48,386 bases of DNA from assembly GCA_003247185.1 (NCBI GenBank), contig QKAV01000131.1, positions 1 to 48,386 on the forward strand, written 5' to 3'. Below, one piece after another: positions 45,422 to 48,386 of the stretch (positions are counted from its first letter, which is position 1; each line of letters begins with the position of its first letter). Both the position numbers and the translations under genes were made by a program. Origin of the DNA: Crocinitomicaceae bacterium. GTDB taxonomy: Bacteria > Bacteroidota > Bacteroidia > Flavobacteriales_D > Crocinitomicaceae. Below the pieces are notes generated by a model that was given only the letters and a program-made list of their open reading frames with translations, did no database searches and had not been told where the DNA came from.

Positions 45422-46533
45422 TTATTTTGATCAGTATATATTTTATCATCTACAGCGTAGGCCTGGCTCTGATTGTTTGTGTCGGATTGGTATTGCAATT
45501 GCGAAAGGAAAGGCAGTACAGAAGCCAGGAAAATAAGCTCAGTGTAAGCGATGTGGTCGTCCTTATTCCTTACAGGAATGAAAAAGAGAGGATTCATGTA
45601 TTGCTGAATGCAATCAGAACACTTACCAAACATCCGGGGAAGTATGTATTTATTGATGATCATTCAACAGATGCAACGGATGAGCTGATTATAAAAGAAC
45701 TGAAAGGGATTTCCTATGAAATAATGCTCTTGCCTGAGGGTGTAACGGGAAAGAAGAAGGCACTGCGCTACGCCATAGATCATACTACGGCGGCCTATAT
45801 TTTAACGTGGGATGCGGATGTGCATTTTGCACCGGATTATTTTGAACAATTGGAACAATTAGGAAAGGCAGATATGTATGTCCTTCCGGCGATTCTTGAA
45901 GCGGATCAGTTTTTAAAGCGTTTTTTTGAGATAGACGTAGTATTGGTGAACGCTGTCAATACCGGACTTTCAGGTCTGAAAAGACCGATTATGTCCAGCG
46001 GGGCAAACTTTTTCTATGAGCGAAAGGCTTTTGTTGAAGCAGATGATTTTGCATCGCATGCGCATGCTGCTAGTGGTGACGATACTTATTTGTTGCGCGA
46101 CTTCAGGTTAAACAAAAAAGATGTGAGGTTGGTTTCGGATCGATCCAATGCCATCCTGACAGAAACTCCCGCAACGTTTAAAGAATTTATTGATCAACGG
46201 TTGAGATGGATCGGTAAGACAGGTGACCTCAAGGATAATTTAAGTACCTTCCTGGCCCTGGGACAAAGCGCATTAACTGTAATTTACATTATAGGATTGG
46301 TTTATTTTCTGTTGTCCGTAAACTGGGTGTTTGCAGGTTACTGGTATGCACTAAAAACTGTCATTGATCTGCTTTTGTTCCTGCCATTCTTTCTGCGGAT
46401 CAAACGGATGCTGACCTGGGCTTTGATTCCCATCTATGAGCTTTTGTTCCCGATCTATAATCTGATTATTCTCGTCCTCCTGTTTTTCTATAAACCGAAG
46501 TGGAAGGGGAGAGAAATCTATAATTTAAAATGA
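45418..46533 (+). CDS. Membrane glycosyltransferase, family 2
   Basis: An N-terminal helix (about 1-24), then a GT-A domain with VVLIPYRNEKERI, FIDDHSTDAT, LTWDADVHFAPDY and the QRLRWIGK (QxxRW-type) motif, and two to three C-terminal helices. This layout is that of processive or lipid-linked GT2 enzymes. Product unknown. It is the middle gene of three with ATGA overlaps. 371 residues. Confidence 0.9.
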   Translation: MIILISIYFIIYSVGLALIVCVGLVLQLRKERQYRSQENKLSVSDVVVLIPYRNEKERIHVLLNAIRTLTKHPGKYVFIDDHSTDATDELIIKELKGISYEIMLLPEGVTGKKKALRYAIDHTTAAYILTWDADVHFAPDYFEQLEQLGKADMYVLPAILEADQFLKRFFEIDVVLVNAVNTGLSGLKRPIMSSGANFFYERKAFVEADDFASHAHAASGDDTYLLRDFRLNKKDVRLVSDRSNAILTETPATFKEFIDQRLRWIGKTGDLKDNLSTFLALGQSALTVIYIIGLVYFLLSVNWVFAGYWYALKTVIDLLLFLPFFLRIKRMLTWALIPIYELLFPIYNLIILVLLFFYKPKWKGREIYNLK

Positions 46534-47096
46534 ATATGACCAGAGAAGAACAGTTGGAATTTTGCTCCGTTTGCAAACAAAGGCAATTTGACTCCAAAAA
46601 AGGATTGATTTGCGGATTGACCAATGATGTGGCGACCTTTCAGGGCAATTGTCCGGATTACGTAGCAGATGAAAAGGAAATTGAAATAGAAGAGAAGCGA
46701 AAAGTGAGGGTAGCCATAGAAGGCAGATCTGAGATAACCAAGGCAAGAAACGCATTGTTTATCATCGGAGGGTTTTATGTATTGGTGGGATTTGCAGAAG
46801 CGTTTCTGATTGATGGTCACGAACTCTTGTATGGAATTATTGACTGGGTTATTGCCGGAGTATTTATCGGGCTCGGTTTCTGGACAAATAGCAGACCTTT
46901 TGTGTCCCTTTTAATCGGTTTGATCTTCTATGTCTGTCTCGTTTTACTGTTTTTAGTCGTTGAACCTGCTACGTTCATTCGTGGAATCATTTGGAAGGTT
47001 GTGATTGTTGTTGTTCTCGTTAAAGGGATCATGAATGCGATGGAAGAGGAAAAGCAAATGAAGAACAACAATGCTGATCTGCTTGACCAGTTATAA
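46530..47096 (+). CDS. Membrane protein with N-terminal four-Cys motif
   Basis: Residues about 8-45 hold FCSVCKQRQFDSKKGLICGLTNDVATFQGNCPDY, with cysteines spaced C-x2-C-x13-C-x12-C, a likely small metal-binding fold. Then come four predicted membrane helices (LFIIGGFYVLVGFAEAF, IDWVIAGVFIGLGF, VSLLIGLIFYVCLVLLFLVV, VVIVVVLVKGIM). 188 residues. No named function. It overlaps the GT2 gene by ATGA. Confidence 0.8.
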   Translation: MNMTREEQLEFCSVCKQRQFDSKKGLICGLTNDVATFQGNCPDYVADEKEIEIEEKRKVRVAIEGRSEITKARNALFIIGGFYVLVGFAEAFLIDGHELLYGIIDWVIAGVFIGLGFWTNSRPFVSLLIGLIFYVCLVLLFLVVEPATFIRGIIWKVVIVVVLVKGIMNAMEEEKQMKNNNADLLDQL

Positions 47097-47213
47097 GGTG
47101 GATTATTTGCATTTATTTCGTTGTCCGGAAGTTAAATTAATATAGCGATAATACCCAGTAAAGAGGGCTGGATCAGTGTACGGAAGGGGCTTTAAGAGGG
47201 CGTAATCCAAGTG

Positions 47214-47243
47214 TAATTTTGACTTAATTCAAAAATAATTTTG
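47214..47243 (+). promoter_or_regulatory. Two -7-like boxes before the lamin-tail lipoprotein
   Basis: TAATTTTG occurs at 47214-47221 and again at 47236-47243, both perfect TAnnTTTG matches, 22 bases apart. I find no TTG at 19-20 bp for either. The gap (47097-47301) holds no other clear signal. Confidence 0.35.
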
Positions 47244-47301
47244 TCGTAATTGGGGGCGATCTGCCATTGGGTAGTTTTGAGCAGGATTTTATTACCTGCT
47301 A

Positions 47302-47886
47302 ATGATTAAGTTAACTCCGATAATTCTTCCACTTGTATTGTTTTTGTTAAACCTGTCGCTGGTTACCTGTACAAAAGACAGACTGGAAGTTTCGACTACT
47401 GATCCAACCGACACTACCCAGAATCAGATTACAGCAGGATACCTTTATATCAATGAATTTGTAGCTAAAGGTTCTGCTAATACAAATGAATTTGGCTCCG
47501 CGGAAGACTGGTTGGAAATTTACAATCCACAAAGTGTTGCAGTTACATTGACTGCAGGGTCATGGTATGTGTCAGACGGAGGTCCTTCCGACCCGATGAA
47601 ATATCTGATTCCGGAAGTAACCATTCCGGCAGGTGGATTTCTGGTGATCTGGTGCGATGGGTTGGATACAATGGCAACTCAAATCCATTCTAATTTCGGG
47701 CTTTCGGCATCCGGAGAGCATTTGGTACTGTATTACCAAAAATCAGGATCCGCATCCGGGGTTGTTGTAGATGAACATCAATATGGAATTCAAACGGTTG
47801 ATGGTCAAAGTGAAGGTCGGTATCCGGACGGTTCAAACAACTGGGTGACATTTGGAACACCAACAATCGGATCATCTAACAATTAA
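47302..47886 (+). CDS. Lamin-tail domain lipoprotein
   Basis: A lipoprotein-type signal (LPLVLFLLNLSLVTCTKD) precedes a lamin-tail domain: GYLYINEFVAKGSANTNEF, DWLEIYNPQSVAVTL, YVSDGGPSDPMKYLIPEVTIPAGGFLVIWCDG, and a closing EGRYPDGSNNWVTF. 194 residues. It shares domain type with the T9SS-tailed gene at 29868 but has no sorting tail, so it is probably membrane-anchored. It precedes the SdiA-regulated-like gene by 3 bases. Confidence 0.85.
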   Translation: MIKLTPIILPLVLFLLNLSLVTCTKDRLEVSTTDPTDTTQNQITAGYLYINEFVAKGSANTNEFGSAEDWLEIYNPQSVAVTLTAGSWYVSDGGPSDPMKYLIPEVTIPAGGFLVIWCDGLDTMATQIHSNFGLSASGEHLVLYYQKSGSASGVVVDEHQYGIQTVDGQSEGRYPDGSNNWVTFGTPTIGSSNN

Positions 47887-47889
47887 CCT

Positions 47890-48386
47890 ATGACTACAAA
47901 TTTAATTTTGTTCGTTTTCAGCAGTATTGTAACGATCAGCGCATCTCATTCTGTCAGGAAAGAGAAAAATCCGGAGATAACAACAATTAAGATAAAGCCT
48001 GACAGGTCTTATCCCATAGGAATCAGGGAGCCTTCTGATATGGTGTTTTCCGCAGAATCAAACTCGATCTTTGTAGTCAGTGACAACGGGTTTATTGCTG
48101 AAATTGACACATCCGGTCAGCTGATCAGAAAAAGTGACGAAATAGGAACTGATTTTGAAGCGATCACCTTATTTAATGACCAATTAGTAGTGGTAGACGA
48201 AACGCCGAGGAGGTTTTCGAAGGTGAATACTGATTTCGGGTTTATTGAGCAAAAGCGTCTGACATACAATGGCGGGAGAAATAAAGGGTTCGAAAGTATA
48301 TGCTGGCATCCGGAAAAAAAGTGCTTTATAAGCATAACCGAAAAGGATCCGGCTACCATATTTGAGATCGATCAGGATTTTAATGT
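47890..48386 (+). CDS. SdiA-regulated-like beta-propeller protein, 3' end outside window
   Basis: The frame runs from ATG 47890 to the window end with no stop and was therefore absent from the ORF track. A weak signal peptide (MTTNLILFVFSSIVTISASHS) precedes YPIGIREPSDMVFSAESNSIF, VVSDNGFIAEIDTSGQLI, DFEAITLFNDQLVVVDE and GGRNKGFESICWHP. This order matches the SdiA-regulated (YjiK-like) family of secreted propeller-type proteins. About 165 residues are visible. Confidence 0.75.
   Translation, partial: MTTNLILFVFSSIVTISASHSVRKEKNPEITTIKIKPDRSYPIGIREPSDMVFSAESNSIFVVSDNGFIAEIDTSGQLIRKSDEIGTDFEAITLFNDQLVVVDETPRRFSKVNTDFGFIEQKRLTYNGGRNKGFESICWHPEKKCFISITEKDPATIFEIDQDFN

Overview
The window looks like chromosome of a gliding or T9SS-bearing member of the Bacteroidota, most likely order Flavobacteriales. 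The evidence is a full gldK-gldL-gldM-gldN locus with a PorP/SprF gene, plus gldB-gldC and gldE-gldD. Promoters fit the Bacteroidota pattern (TTG, about 19-20 bp, TAnnTTTG), Shine-Dalgarno sequences are scarce, and many SxC-type lipoprotein signals are present. Genus cannot be fixed from this sequence; Crocinitomicaceae/Cryomorphaceae is only a guess. I see no mobile element, CRISPR array, tRNA or rRNA. This is a conserved housekeeping and envelope region.

Layout. 1-300: end of a TPR protein and a terminator. 400-7260 (minus): groS-groL, and the cluster miaB / sigma-54 activator / lptE / acidic TPR protein / secG. 7400-17640 (plus): topA, a degenerate ureohydrolase, porP/sprF, then gldKLMN, the motor and core of type IX secretion. 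17670-21640: a duplicated-domain lipoprotein, an ABC-F protein, two small lipoproteins and a ferredoxin. 21640-23240 (minus): nadE and an outer-membrane barrel. 23300-26150 (plus): gldB, gldC, a DUF2797 protein and trmB. 26140-28850 (minus): a secreted protein, clpX and clpP. 28920-31790: a MurG-like glycosyltransferase converging on a large lamin-tail protein that carries a compact T9SS tail. 32070-37790 (minus): an OmpA/TPR lipoprotein, then mutY-ssb-gldE-gldD-folK. 37870-43430 (plus): HU, a 30-residue Lys/Arg-rich protein missed by the ORF track, RNase G/E, recX, a polyprenol-phosphate mannosyltransferase-like gene, a dihydroorotase-like gene, a DUF4296 lipoprotein and an FKBP. 43450-48386: tspO-ruvC (minus), then a membrane flippase-like gene, GT2 and a Cys-motif membrane protein in tight overlap, a lamin-tail lipoprotein and a partial SdiA-regulated-like protein.

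How the genes work together. Three gliding/T9SS loci share the window with likely clients of the pathway. LptE, SecG and the sigma-54 activator tie envelope assembly to protein export. Most genes sit in short operons with ATGA or TAATG overlaps, and several convergent pairs overlap at their 3' ends.

Most notable observations: (1) a perfect 20-bp tandem duplication at the groL 3' end that frameshifts the chaperonin tail away from the canonical Gly/Met ending; (2) the unlisted 30-residue basic ORF between hup and rng; (3) a ureohydrolase that has lost its metal-binding histidines beside the T9SS operon; (4) a dihydroorotase homologue with QxH instead of HxH; (5) a Rieske-like lipoprotein without the Rieske ligands; (6) -7 boxes only a few bases from start codons, suggesting very short or absent leaders. 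I found no clearly new multi-gene system.
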